Source: Lysinibacillus sp. FSL K6-0232 (lineage in GTDB: Bacteria > Bacillota > Bacilli > Bacillales_A > Planococcaceae). Taken from it: DNA of 64,000 nucleotides. The stretch covers positions 1,602,001 through 1,666,000 of the forward strand of contig NZ_JBBOYW010000001.1 of NCBI RefSeq assembly GCF_038008325.1, read 5' to 3'. Numbering within the stretch: the stretch's first letter is position 1; each line of letters begins with the position of its first letter. Shown here one piece after another: positions 25,337-34,155 of this stretch. A program made the position numbers and the translations under genes. The notes under the pieces are model-generated. The model was given only the letters and a program-made list of their open reading frames with translations, was not told where the DNA came from and made no database searches.

Positions 25337-25863
25337 TGGGCAATAAAATAGAACCCTCTACATTGTTATATGAGCCTTTGAAGGATGGAACGCTTGCCCT
25401 TCATACAGCGGAAGCTTTAATGCTTGTCCCAAACAATCGTTATCTCCAATTATTGCATATCGAAGAGCTGTACAATGCTATGCATACAGATTTAGATAAA
25501 AAGCACAATGGGTTAGAGCAAGAACGAAAAGCGCTCAAAAAGCACAATACACAGCTAATGGAGGAAACACAAAAATTAAAACAGCAAAACACTATCCTGC
25601 AGAAAAAAGTAACAGAATATAATTGCATGGTAGATGAGATGAAGGTGCTGCGTCAGCAAAATGCAGAGCTGCTTATTGAATTAAGCAAATATACAACTTT
25701 ATCACAGGAAGCACTGACAGGTCCCTTAAAATCAATGATTCGTGATATGCGTGAGCAGGGTGTAGGCATTAAAGAAATTCATATTCGCATTAAGCGTCAA
25801 ATCAATCCACATATTAGCTATAGTACAGTGCGCAAATATATTGCAGAGCTAGAATCTGAATAA
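25336..25863 (+). CDS. Coiled-coil protein with C-terminal HTH-like segment, Fur-controlled
   Basis: 175 residues from ATG 25336 (frame open from 25315). Residues about 45-120 are a long charged coiled coil (KKHNGLEQERKALKKHNTQL..., KLKQQNTILQKKV). The last 45 residues (GPLKSMIRDMREQGVGIKEIHIRIKRQ...SYSTVRKYIAELE) look like a resolvase/transposase-type helix-turn-helix. No membrane segment. I do not recognise the family. It is monocistronic, between telA and rarD, and its promoter carries a near-consensus Fur box, so it may be a DNA-binding factor made under iron limitation. The true start is uncertain (see the 18-codon ORF). Confidence 0.7.
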   Translation: MGNKIEPSTLLYEPLKDGTLALHTAEALMLVPNNRYLQLLHIEELYNAMHTDLDKKHNGLEQERKALKKHNTQLMEETQKLKQQNTILQKKVTEYNCMVDEMKVLRQQNAELLIELSKYTTLSQEALTGPLKSMIRDMREQGVGIKEIHIRIKRQINPHISYSTVRKYIAELESE

Positions 25864-25955
25864 CGTAGGCAAGAACATTTACAGTTGCTACGCAAAGTCC
25901 TATAATGAGTCTATTCTTTAGCTAGTTTACTATTATACAAAGAGTAGGAGCGTTA

Positions 25956-26870
25956 ATGGCAATGTCAAATGGGAAAAAGGGAGTTTTGGCAGCATTTTTA
26001 GCCTATATGATTTGGGGAGTTTTCCCGCTGTACTGGAAGCTATTAGAGCATGTGCCAAGCATGGAGATTTTATTATCTCGCGTGATTTGGTCCTTTGTTT
26101 TTACGGTGCTTGCGGTGAGCATATTTCGCATGCGTAAGGAGCTGCTGGCAGATTTAAAGTATTTATGGTCACATCAAAAGCATTTTTGGCAGCTTGCGGG
26201 TGCGTCCTTTGTTATTTCAATGAACTGGTATTTATATATTTGGGCTGTGACACATGATCATGTGATTGAAACAAGCTTAGGCTATTATATTAATCCACTG
26301 TTGTCTGTGATTTTTGGTGTTATTTTCTTTAAGGAATCGTTAAGCCATGTCCAATGGATTGCTACGGCAATAGCCTTTATTGGGGTGCTAATTTTAACGA
26401 TCAATTACGGCTCTATGCCTTGGGTAGCACTATTAATTGCTGTATCGTTCGCTATTTATGGCGTGCTAAAAAAGAAAATTACGCTTGATGCGACAAGAGG
26501 CTTAGCCATTGAAACATTATTGATTTTGCCATTTGCCTTAGGTTATTATGCGTATTTATTTACAACACAGCAAGCTTCATTTTTACATATTGATGTTAAA
26601 ACAGATATGTTGATGATTGTAAGTGGTATCGTTACAGCAGTTCCTTTAGTTTTATTTGCTAAAGGCGCACAAAATATTCCATTATATTTATTAGGCTTTA
26701 TTCAATATATGACACCAACGATTGTATTAATTTTAGGCGTGATGCTGTACAAGGAGCCATTTAGTCAGGTAGAGCTTCTGGCTTTTAGCATTATTTGGGT
26801 AGCCTTACTACTATTCTCAGGCTCCAAAATTATAGAAACAAGAAAAGCCCATCATAAATCCGTTTCATAA
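25956..26870 (+). CDS. rarD: RarD-type EamA transporter
   Basis: 304 residues, ten hydrophobic segments. The N-terminal LAAFLAYMIWGVFPLYWKLL, the ISMNWYLYIWAVTHDHVIETSLGYYINPL stretch and the C-terminal LYLLGFIQYMTPTIVLILGVMLYKEPF are the RarD hallmarks. RarD proteins belong to the DMT superfamily; chloramphenicol sensitivity was noted historically but the physiological substrate is unclear. AGGAG lies 6 bases before the ATG. A strong terminator follows directly. Confidence 0.92.
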   Translation: MAMSNGKKGVLAAFLAYMIWGVFPLYWKLLEHVPSMEILLSRVIWSFVFTVLAVSIFRMRKELLADLKYLWSHQKHFWQLAGASFVISMNWYLYIWAVTHDHVIETSLGYYINPLLSVIFGVIFFKESLSHVQWIATAIAFIGVLILTINYGSMPWVALLIAVSFAIYGVLKKKITLDATRGLAIETLLILPFALGYYAYLFTTQQASFLHIDVKTDMLMIVSGIVTAVPLVLFAKGAQNIPLYLLGFIQYMTPTIVLILGVMLYKEPFSQVELLAFSIIWVALLLFSGSKIIETRKAHHKSVS

Positions 26871-26903
26871 AAGACTTGTAGATTTTTCTACAGGTCTTTT
26901 TTC
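26870..26903 (+). terminator. Terminator after rarD
   Basis: AAAGAC-T-TGTAGA and TCTACA-G-GTCTTT around TTTT, then a T-run. Confidence 0.9.
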
Positions 26904-26947
26904 TAAAATCTTAAAGCCCATATTGGAAGTTGAAGCAAGCTGACACC

Positions 26948-26976
26948 TTTACTTTCATGTCAGCATATAGTAAAAT
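26948..26976 (+). promoter_or_regulatory. Candidate promoter of the structured leader
   Basis: TTTACT (26948-26953) and TAAAAT (26971-26976), 17 bases apart, upstream of the folded region at 27030-27150. Confidence 0.4.
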
Positions 26977-26983
26977 GTCAATA

Positions 26984-27275
26984 ATTAGATAACAATGATA
27001 ATTAATGAGAGGTGCTTTTTGTGAGTGCGGTAGGTTCTAACTAGGTAAAAATTGAATGAAATAGTGGCGATGACGACAGCAGGGGATATATGTTATGAAC
27101 ACCCCTTATTTTGTCATGGACCTATTTCAACAACCTATGTAGATACCTACAATACTTTATTAAGCGTGGCATACAGGATAGAAACTTTAATTAGCTGAAG
27201 TTTTATTTGTGATGTCAGGAAAACGCGCCTTTTAAAGATAGAGCTGTGGGGATTCCTCGCAGCTTTTTTATTTTG
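26984..27275 (+). ncRNA. Structured leader or small RNA ahead of the mutS2-like gene
   Basis: Between rarD and the mutS2-like gene lie about 370 bases without a gene but with strong secondary structure. A long interrupted hairpin spans 27030-27150: GTAGGT/ACCTAC, TCTA/TAGA, TAGGT/ACCTA, TGAAATAG/CTATTTCA, ATGAC/GTCAT and AGGGG/CCCCT nest in order. It is followed by an intrinsic terminator (27242-27274). A short frame GTG 27021 (MSAVGSN, stop 27042-27044) with AGAGGTG upstream enters the hairpin. This could be an attenuator with leader peptide, an unrecognised riboswitch, or a free small RNA. I could not match it to a known class. Confidence 0.5.
27242..27274 (+). terminator. Intrinsic terminator upstream of the mutS2-like gene
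   Basis: AGCTGTGGGG and CCTCGCAGCT form a 10-bp stem (two G-T pairs) around a 3-base loop, followed by TTTTTTATTTT. It lies 80 bases before the start codon and after the folded leader, so it either ends a small RNA or acts as an attenuator. Confidence 0.85.
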
Positions 27276-27353
27276 TTTAAACTATCATTGCTATCTATTA
27301 TTGGGTAGGTATCTTCATGTATGATAAAACATTACAATGAGGAGCAAAAAGAA

Positions 27354-29258
27354 ATGAATAATACTACACTTGAAAAATTACAATATCATGAATTAAAGGA
27401 CATCGTTAAATCCTACTGTGTCAGCGGATTAGGAAAACAGCTTTTAGATAAATTAATGCCAAGCTCAAGCTTAGCAGTGGTAAAAAATCGGTTGAATGAA
27501 ACAACAGAAGCTCGTGCCATATTGGATGCAGAGGGGCATGTTCCGTTTTTAGGGGTATCAAATATTGAGCATATTATGACGAAGCTTGAAAAGGGCATGA
27601 TACTAGACCCAAGTGAGCTAGTTAGCATGTCAGACTTTTTACGAGGCTGCCGCAACATCAAAAAATTTATGCTGGATAAGGCATTTTTTGCGCCTGTTCT
27701 TTCCACTTACGCTCATTCTATGGCTGAATTGACAAGCGTGGAGGAGGAGATTAATTTTGCGATCAAAGCCAATCGTGTAGATTCGGCTGCTAGTCGTGAA
27801 TTAAAACGTATTCGTCATCATATGGAAACGACAGAGGAAAAAATAAAAGAACGCTTAACGAAATTTTTAAATAACAGTGCCAATAAACCGTATATTCAGG
27901 AATTTTTTATTAGTCAAAAGGATGATCGCTATACGATTCCGATTAAGGCGACCTATAAAAATCATGTACAGGGAACGGTCGTTGAAATTTCCTCAAAAGG
28001 GGCAACCGTTTTTATGGAGCCAAGTGTTGTCGCTAAATTAAATGTAGAATTAGCTACCTTGAAGGCTGAGGAAGCGGTGGAGGAATATCAGATTTTAGCG
28101 ACTTTATCAGGTCTTTTAATGGAGCATCTGAAAGCTATCCATATTAACATGGAGTTGATCAGTCAATACGATATGGTTTTTGCCAAAGCGAAGTTCAGTA
28201 GACAAATTGGTGGCATGGAGCCGCGTTTAAATGATTATGGCTATATCAACATAGTGAATGGCAAGCATCCATTATTACCGGGAAATGCTGTGCCCCTTCA
28301 GTTTACTATTGGTGAAAACTACCGTAGCTTAATTATTACAGGGCCGAATGCTGGTGGGAAAACGGTCGTATTAAAAACAATTGGCTTACTAGCATTAGCT
28401 ACGATGTCAGGCTTTCATATCGCGGCGGATGAAGGAACGGAAATGGCTGTATTCGACCATATCTTTGTAGATATTGGCGACAATCAAAGTATAGAGAATG
28501 CACTTAGTACGTTTTCTTCTCATATGAAAAATCTTTCTGATATTATGAGAGCTGCTAATAATCATACACTCTTACTGTTTGATGAAATTGGCAGTGGAAC
28601 AGAGCCGAATGAAGGGGCAGCACTGGCAATTGCGATACTAGAGGAATTTTATCAGATGGGCTGTATAACCGTTGCAACAACACATTATGGCGAAATTAAA
28701 CGATTTTCAGAAATGCATCCTGATTTTATGAATGCGGCAATGCGCTTCCATGCTGAAACACTAGAGCCGTTGTATCAATTAATAATCGGCACGTCTGGAG
28801 AAAGCAATGCCCTATGGATTTCTAAAAAAATGAATGTCCGCGAAGCTGTTTTACAAAGAGCAAAGGATTATATCAATAATAAAGAATATCAGCTGACGCT
28901 CGTTCATGACAGTAAAATTCGTAAGCCTAAGGCAGAGAAACAAAGCGTGACGGTGACATATACATTTGCCAAAGGGGATCGTGTGAAATTATTGGACTAT
29001 GATGATGTGGGATTGGTATATGAAGAAATGAATCCGTACAATAATGTCAGCGTATTCTATCAGGGGCAACTACTTGAGGTGAATGTGAAGCGGCTTGCCT
29101 TAGAATTACCTGCAACGGAGCTATACCCTGAAGGCTATGATCTAGAAACATTATTTATAGACTATCGAGAGCGTAAGCTTCAGCATGATATCGAACGAGG
29201 CTCGAAAAAGGCGTTACGCAAAATCCATCAACAAATAAAGAACGATCGTCAGCCGTAA
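27354..29258 (+). CDS. MutS2-like ATPase lacking the Smr domain
   Basis: 634 residues from ATG 27354 (GAGGAG 10 bases upstream; an in-frame ATG at 27321 lacks a site). It has the MutS core/lever region (1-290), Walker A GPNAGGKT (about 330-337), Walker B LLLFDEIGSGTEPNEG and the TTHYGEIK H-loop, then a KOW-like segment (GDRVKLLDYDDVGLV). It ends without the C-terminal Smr nuclease domain that makes ordinary MutS2 about 785 residues. B. subtilis MutS2 acts on collided ribosomes and in recombination control. This protein is therefore a shortened paralogue of uncertain role. A structured leader with a terminator precedes it. Confidence 0.85.
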   Translation: MNNTTLEKLQYHELKDIVKSYCVSGLGKQLLDKLMPSSSLAVVKNRLNETTEARAILDAEGHVPFLGVSNIEHIMTKLEKGMILDPSELVSMSDFLRGCRNIKKFMLDKAFFAPVLSTYAHSMAELTSVEEEINFAIKANRVDSAASRELKRIRHHMETTEEKIKERLTKFLNNSANKPYIQEFFISQKDDRYTIPIKATYKNHVQGTVVEISSKGATVFMEPSVVAKLNVELATLKAEEAVEEYQILATLSGLLMEHLKAIHINMELISQYDMVFAKAKFSRQIGGMEPRLNDYGYINIVNGKHPLLPGNAVPLQFTIGENYRSLIITGPNAGGKTVVLKTIGLLALATMSGFHIAADEGTEMAVFDHIFVDIGDNQSIENALSTFSSHMKNLSDIMRAANNHTLLLFDEIGSGTEPNEGAALAIAILEEFYQMGCITVATTHYGEIKRFSEMHPDFMNAAMRFHAETLEPLYQLIIGTSGESNALWISKKMNVREAVLQRAKDYINNKEYQLTLVHDSKIRKPKAEKQSVTVTYTFAKGDRVKLLDYDDVGLVYEEMNPYNNVSVFYQGQLLEVNVKRLALELPATELYPEGYDLETLFIDYRERKLQHDIERGSKKALRKIHQQIKNDRQP

Positions 29259-29261
29259 AAA

Positions 29262-29294
29262 CAAGGGATTGCACAGCCTCGTGCAATCCCTTTC
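29262..29294. terminator. Bidirectional terminator
   Basis: AAGGGATTGCAC and GTGCAATCCCTT around AGCCTC, between the convergent mutS2-like and XRE genes. Confidence 0.9.
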
Positions 29295-29298
29295 CTCA

Positions 29299-30549
29299 TT
29301 AAGTTATGGAATCAATTTGTGCCTTAATTGTTCGATAGACTTCCTCGATTTTTCGTTTATAGGGTAAATCCACTAAATCCAGTGAATCTGTATAAGCCAT
29401 TTTTGCAATTTCATAGGCTGTTGTTAGCTCACCAAAATGTGCATAGCAAAGGGCTTTATAGGAAAAGCATTCATTTAAGCTTAAAATATCATAAGGATGG
29501 CTAATAAAGCTTGGTATTTTTGTATAATGTTCAAATGCGATCCTTGCTTCCTCATAACGACCGAGTAAGTATAAAGATTTTCCCTTTTCAAAATAAATAT
29601 AGTTTGGATCAAGCTTGTTAAATTCCTCATGTTTGAGTTGATTAAAACGCTCTACTTCTAAAAGTGCCTGCTCATAATGATGAACATAATTATTGTAATA
29701 ATGTGCGCGTATGACAAAGATTAACGCATCTACCTCATCCCGCCCAGCAAAAGCACGGTATTGATCAAGCTTCTTCAACATATACTCAGCTTGTTCAAAG
29801 TCATGGTCAATCATCGCACAATAGGCTCCAATTCGATACATATCATCGATTTGATAGAATAGCTGGTTTTTATGGGCATTGACAATTGTTTCGTTAATTA
29901 ACTTTTTACCTGACTCATGCCTACCAATAGCAAGCTGTAGAGTGCTTGTATAATAGGTCATTAATAAGGCATCACGTGAATCAAGCTGATAGCCCTCCTG
30001 CTCAATGGTGTCCTTTGCCCGTAACATACAGGAAAAGGCTAATTCATATTGACGCTTTTTCGCTAAAATCGTTATCTCTAGGACAAATGTTTTGAACCAA
30101 TGGCTGAGTAAATTAATTTCTTTAAAAATAGTGCGCGCCTGCAGAAGCGGGGCCTCCCACCCTGTTAATCCTGCTTCATATTGTGCCTCTGCGTATATAT
30201 ACAATAAGCGACCTGCCTCATAACTTAGTGGTAGCCCCTCCACAGATGGCTTAATCAAATCGACAATTTGCTGCTGATGATTGGCATCACCACGCTTTAC
30301 TTCTGCAAATAAAATTTCGACCTGCTCTAAAAGCGGGCGAATAGAGGATGGGGTTACTTCCTCCAGCAATTCACTAGCTTTTACACCCAAACGTTCAGCA
30401 ATATAGTCAAGGCTTTCCATGGAAGGCTTGGCCTTATCATTTTCTATTTGGCTTAGCATTCCTTTTGTTAGACGATCACCGGCAAGTGCCTCTAATGTTA
30501 ATTTTTGTTCCTTCCTTAATTTGCGAATTCGTGTGCCTAAAGAGTCCAC
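29299..30549 (-). CDS. XRE-family regulator with TPR-like sensor domain
   Basis: 416 residues. Residues 7-60 are an XRE helix-turn-helix (IRKLRKEQKLTLEALAGDRLTKGMLSQIENDKAKPSMESLDYIAERL). The remaining 350 are helical repeats of TPR type, the architecture of RRNPP-like peptide-responsive or of metabolite-responsive regulators. It is divergent from an MFS exporter, and two copies of one 17-bp palindrome lie between them. It therefore probably controls the exporter and itself. No small peptide gene typical of RRNPP quorum systems was found next to it. Confidence 0.88.
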   Translation of the reverse strand: MDSLGTRIRKLRKEQKLTLEALAGDRLTKGMLSQIENDKAKPSMESLDYIAERLGVKASELLEEVTPSSIRPLLEQVEILFAEVKRGDANHQQQIVDLIKPSVEGLPLSYEAGRLLYIYAEAQYEAGLTGWEAPLLQARTIFKEINLLSHWFKTFVLEITILAKKRQYELAFSCMLRAKDTIEQEGYQLDSRDALLMTYYTSTLQLAIGRHESGKKLINETIVNAHKNQLFYQIDDMYRIGAYCAMIDHDFEQAEYMLKKLDQYRAFAGRDEVDALIFVIRAHYYNNYVHHYEQALLEVERFNQLKHEEFNKLDPNYIYFEKGKSLYLLGRYEEARIAFEHYTKIPSFISHPYDILSLNECFSYKALCYAHFGELTTAYEIAKMAYTDSLDLVDLPYKRKIEEVYRTIKAQIDSIT

Positions 30550-30565
30550 TGCCTCGCCTCCTTTT

Positions 30566-30582
30566 GTTTAATTATATTAAAC
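30566..30582. promoter_or_regulatory. XRE operator 1
   Basis: GTTTAAT-TAT-ATTAAAC, a perfect inverted repeat 17 bases upstream of the XRE gene start. The site at 30621-30637 is its exact reverse complement. Confidence 0.75.
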
Positions 30583-30620
30583 TTTTGCTTGCGTGAAAAG
30601 GAGGAACTATGGTATATTTT

Positions 30621-30637
30621 GTTTAATATAATTAAAC
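30621..30637. promoter_or_regulatory. XRE operator 2
   Basis: GTTTAAT-ATA-ATTAAAC, identical to operator 1 read on the other strand, 55 bases centre to centre and 34 bases before the MFS start. Confidence 0.75.
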
Positions 30638-30670
30638 TTTTTAATTTAGTTAAAAAACGGAGGGGTTTAG

Positions 30671-31975
30671 ATGAATGAAGCGGAAAAGTTAAAAAAGGCG
30701 ACCTATCATTTATGGACGTTCACAGCGAGTAAAATGATTGCCATGTTGGGTGCAAATGTGATGGCATTCGGCTTTAGCCTATATATTTTAGCGATGACTG
30801 GGTCGGCGATGAGCTTTGCGACGAATATGATTTGTTCCGTATTACCACGCGCACTTGTGGCACCCTTAGCAGGCTATGTCGCAGATAATTTCTCAAAAAA
30901 ACGCACGATATTAATAGCGCAGGCGGGCACCATTTTGACAGTAGGAGGATTATTGCTTTATACAGAAACAGTAGGAATGTCCGTTTATGCTATATACATA
31001 GCTACTGTTTTTAATACGATTTGTTCAGCCTTTTCTGGTGTCACATTTTCATCTGCTATTGCCACGCTTGTCAATCCAGAACGATTACAGCGGGCGATGT
31101 CATTTAACCAAATGTCAATGTCTGTAGCTGCAATTGGGGGACCAGTTATTGGTGGTATGATGTATGGATTTTTTAATATGGATGTATTTTTAATGGTGAA
31201 TATGGTAGCCTATGCGATTGCGTTTTGTTTAGAGGCAACAATGGATTTTAACCTCTATAGTACAAGAGGGGAGGATACGAAAAAAGAGAAGATGTGGGAG
31301 GGGCTGAAAAGCGGTTTTCATTATATCAAGCAGCGTAACGTCATTAAAACCATTATGTGGGTAGCATTATGGATCAATTTATTCTTTTCTGCCATCGCTG
31401 TAGGAGGAACGTACATTATCATTGAATTGCTAAAAGTGAAATCCACACACTTTGGCTTTATTGAAGCGTCGGGTGCATTAGGTATGCTTGTGGCTTCTCT
31501 TTATTTCGCAACAAGACCCGAAGTCAAAGTACCATTACGTTTCTCCAAAATCAGCTTATTGTTATTGGCGGGAAGTGTTGGCTTAGCAGTTATTCCATTA
31601 GTCACTGATTTTTCCTATGTAGCTATTGTGATCTTTTATTTAATGATTTACTTTATTTTTGCGATTTTTGAAATGGGTATTAATATGCCAATCGGGGTGT
31701 ATATGCAAAAAATCATTGTAGAAGAGTATCGTGGGCGAGTTTTTGGGCTAATGGAAACAATGGCAATGTCTATGATGCCAATTGGTATGGTTATTTATGG
31801 TATATTATATGATGCCATACCAGCGACAATTATTTTACCGATTACAAGCATAATTATCATTTCTATTTCACTTGTGATGCTACGACCAGCCATCTTAGAG
31901 GAAGCACATCCAGAATACTATGACAAAGAGGTCATAGCAGAAAGTATTCCTCATTCAACAACAGGCATGCATTGA
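30671..31975 (+). CDS. MFS exporter controlled by the divergent XRE-TPR regulator
   Basis: 434 residues, about twelve transmembrane segments, of the MFS_3 (enterobactin-exporter-like) type. The loop 2-3 motif appears as LAGYVADNFSKKRTIL (G-x-x-x-D-x-x-x-R/K-R). These are proton-coupled exporters of drugs, siderophores or lipids. GGAGGGG precedes the ATG. Two palindromes in the divergent promoter indicate control by the neighbouring XRE-TPR protein. The substrate is unknown. A terminator overlaps the stop codon. Confidence 0.88.
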   Translation: MNEAEKLKKATYHLWTFTASKMIAMLGANVMAFGFSLYILAMTGSAMSFATNMICSVLPRALVAPLAGYVADNFSKKRTILIAQAGTILTVGGLLLYTETVGMSVYAIYIATVFNTICSAFSGVTFSSAIATLVNPERLQRAMSFNQMSMSVAAIGGPVIGGMMYGFFNMDVFLMVNMVAYAIAFCLEATMDFNLYSTRGEDTKKEKMWEGLKSGFHYIKQRNVIKTIMWVALWINLFFSAIAVGGTYIIIELLKVKSTHFGFIEASGALGMLVASLYFATRPEVKVPLRFSKISLLLLAGSVGLAVIPLVTDFSYVAIVIFYLMIYFIFAIFEMGINMPIGVYMQKIIVEEYRGRVFGLMETMAMSMMPIGMVIYGILYDAIPATIILPITSIIIISISLVMLRPAILEEAHPEYYDKEVIAESIPHSTTGMH

Positions 31976-31997
31976 CCTTGCATGCCTGTTATCATTT
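31960..31997. terminator. Terminator between MFS and lutC genes
   Basis: AACAGGCATGCA and TGCATGCCTGTT around a 7-base loop, with T-rich sequence after it; it overlaps both convergent stop codons. Confidence 0.85.
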
Positions 31998-32712
31998 ATT
32001 GATCCTCAATGACAATATATGTTGCTTTGATAGGTCCATGGACGCCAACGATAAGAATCATTTCGATATCGGCTGAGTTACTAGGACCCGTAATAAAGTT
32101 AATGCATGAGGCAATTTTTTCACCCTTACGCACTTTTTCACTAATCCAGCGTGCAGCCTGTGTCATACGTGGCACAATAGTGCTTTTAGGAATTAAAATA
32201 ATTGACTTTTCAGGTAAAAAGCTGACGCTTCTACCTCGCTCCTTGCTGCTAAAGAGCACTGCCGTTCCTGATTCTGCTAATGTTATTTCGCTAATGGTAA
32301 TGCCGATATTGGCTTTTTCAGCTTGTCGAATATTTTCCTCAGGCTGCTGTGCATTCCATTCATAATGCTCAATATTGGCTTGTTGCCACTGTGTTGTCAT
32401 TAATGCGGATAATCCATAGTCTTGGAATCGTTTATCTTGCCATGTAATAACGGATTGACCACCATAATTGTCGATAACCGCTTGTAAATCCTGTGGAAGC
32501 TTCGCTGTATTTGTTATCACAATATCTGTATGAATATTTTTACATTGTTGCACTAAAACCTCCACTAGCTCATCCTTTGTTGCATCTTTTAGCACACGAT
32601 CTTGGGGCTGGTATTGCCATGTTGGGCGTGGAAGCTCTGCTTGTGGAGAGCGTCCAAGCTGCTTGGCAATATTGGCCAAAAAGGTTTCTCGATTTTGTAT
32701 TGTGCCTGTCAT
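31996..32712 (-). CDS. lutC: L-lactate utilisation protein LutC
   Basis: 238-residue LUD-domain protein. Segment [20 protein letters not shown] and the C-terminal [21 protein letters not shown] are conserved in LutC/YkgG proteins. LutC is one of three subunits of the LutABC iron-sulfur complex that oxidises L-lactate to pyruvate. Its start overlaps the stop of lutB by 4 bases (ATGA-type), showing co-translation. It is last in the lutABC operon and ends at a shared terminator with the MFS gene. Confidence 0.93.
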   Translation of the reverse strand: MTGTIQNRETFLANIAKQLGRSPQAELPRPTWQYQPQDRVLKDATKDELVEVLVQQCKNIHTDIVITNTAKLPQDLQAVIDNYGGQSVITWQDKRFQDYGLSALMTTQWQQANIEHYEWNAQQPEENIRQAEKANIGITISEITLAESGTAVLFSSKERGRSVSFLPEKSIILIPKSTIVPRMTQAARWISEKVRKGEKIASCINFITGPSNSADIEMILIVGVHGPIKATYIVIEDQ

Positions 32713-34139
32713 TCTGACTTACCTCCTTTTGTACGCTGCTTTATCCAATCCCTAAAGCTATCTTTATTTGGTGCAGGGAAATCTCTAGCCTCCGTCCATG
32801 CCTTTAAAGGTCCTGGCCCCTTGGAAATCGTGTTATCTTTCGTAAAGGGGGACATAGCTGGAGAAGCCATTTTTGTTGCCATTTTATATAAAGAAGGGGA
32901 GGAAGCCCCTAAGCCAAATGCTTTCATTAATAGTTTTTCAGAAACAGGTGCTTTGCCTTCATTTTCTACAATGACTTGTCGATGTCGGTGAATAAGCTGG
33001 TGAAGCGGAATTTTCACAGGGCAAGCATCCGTACATGCACCACATAATGTAGAGGCGTATGGTAGCTCCTTAAAATCATCATAGCCGCCTAAAAGTGGGG
33101 AAAGTACAACACCTACAGGGCCAGAATAGATAGAGCCATACGTATGCCCACCAACATGACGATAGACAGGGCAAGCATTGACACAGGCAGCACAGCGAAT
33201 ACATTGTAAGATCGGCTGAAACTCCCCGCCTAAAATATTTGAACGCCCATTATCGACAATGACTAAATGGAATTCCTCTGGTCCGTCCGTATCTCCCTCG
33301 TCCTTTATCCCTGTTAGCGTTGTAATATAGCTCGTTAGCTTTTGCCCAACAGCACTTCTTGTTAGTAGGCTAACAAGCACCTCCATTTCTTCAAAGGTCG
33401 GGACAATTCTTTCCATCCCCATCACCGTAATTTGTGTTTTTGGCAGGGCTGTCACTAAATCGGCATTGCCTTCATTTGTCACAAGGGTAATCGAGCCGCT
33501 TTCGGCAATGGCAAAGTTACAGCCTGTAATACCAATATCTGCGGTTAAATATTCATTGCGTAATTTTTCACGTACATAAAGAGCAAGCTCCTCTGGCTTT
33601 TCACTTTGCTGATAGCCTTGCTTTTCTTTAAAAACATCCCGAATTTGCTCTTTATTTTTATGCAGGGCAGGTGCAACAATGTGTGATGGTGGCTCATGGT
33701 CTGCTACCTGCAAAATATATTCACCAAGGTCTGTTTCAATGACCTCACAGCCAAGCTCCTCCAATGCAGCATTTAAGCTAATTTCCTCTGTTACCATTGA
33801 TTTTGATTTCACAATTTTAGCGGCTTCTTTCTTTTTCACAATGCCTTGAATATAGTCCGTTGCTTCCTGTGCTGTTTGTGCAAAAAATACATGTCCACCT
33901 CGCTTGGACACATTTTCACTTAATTGATATAAATAATAATCGAGATTTTCTAACACATGCTGGCGAATTTCCTCACCATGTGAGCGCCATTCCTCCCAAT
34001 GTCCAAGCTCCTCTGCCTGTTGTAGGCGGCGTGTTTGAAAGCGTTCCTGAGCACTGGATACAGCACCGCGCATAAATTGATTATCTAGCTCCTTTGTTAC
34101 ACGCTGATTAAAGCGATCATCACTTGTTTTCATTGCCAT
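32709..34139 (-). CDS. lutB: Lactate utilisation iron-sulfur protein LutB
   Basis: 476 residues: an N-terminal LUD domain (about 50-290, with [26 protein letters not shown]) and a ferredoxin-type region with two cysteine clusters ([16 protein letters not shown] and [17 protein letters not shown]) for two 4Fe-4S centres, then a C-terminal tail. It matches LutB/YkgF. The complex is needed for growth on L-lactate and for biofilm formation in B. subtilis. It lies between lutA (16-base gap) and lutC (4-base overlap). A GGGGG site precedes the start. Confidence 0.95.
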   Translation of the reverse strand: MAMKTSDDRFNQRVTKELDNQFMRGAVSSAQERFQTRRLQQAEELGHWEEWRSHGEEIRQHVLENLDYYLYQLSENVSKRGGHVFFAQTAQEATDYIQGIVKKKEAAKIVKSKSMVTEEISLNAALEELGCEVIETDLGEYILQVADHEPPSHIVAPALHKNKEQIRDVFKEKQGYQQSEKPEELALYVREKLRNEYLTADIGITGCNFAIAESGSITLVTNEGNADLVTALPKTQITVMGMERIVPTFEEMEVLVSLLTRSAVGQKLTSYITTLTGIKDEGDTDGPEEFHLVIVDNGRSNILGGEFQPILQCIRCAACVNACPVYRHVGGHTYGSIYSGPVGVVLSPLLGGYDDFKELPYASTLCGACTDACPVKIPLHQLIHRHRQVIVENEGKAPVSEKLLMKAFGLGASSPSLYKMATKMASPAMSPFTKDNTISKGPGPLKAWTEARDFPAPNKDSFRDWIKQRTKGGKSE

Positions 34140-34155
34140 TATCGATTTCCCCCTT

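Noticed and set aside
29299-31975. RRNPP-type quorum-sensing pair
   Set aside because: The XRE-TPR protein has the right shape, but no small secreted-peptide gene is adjacent, so the claim is not supported.
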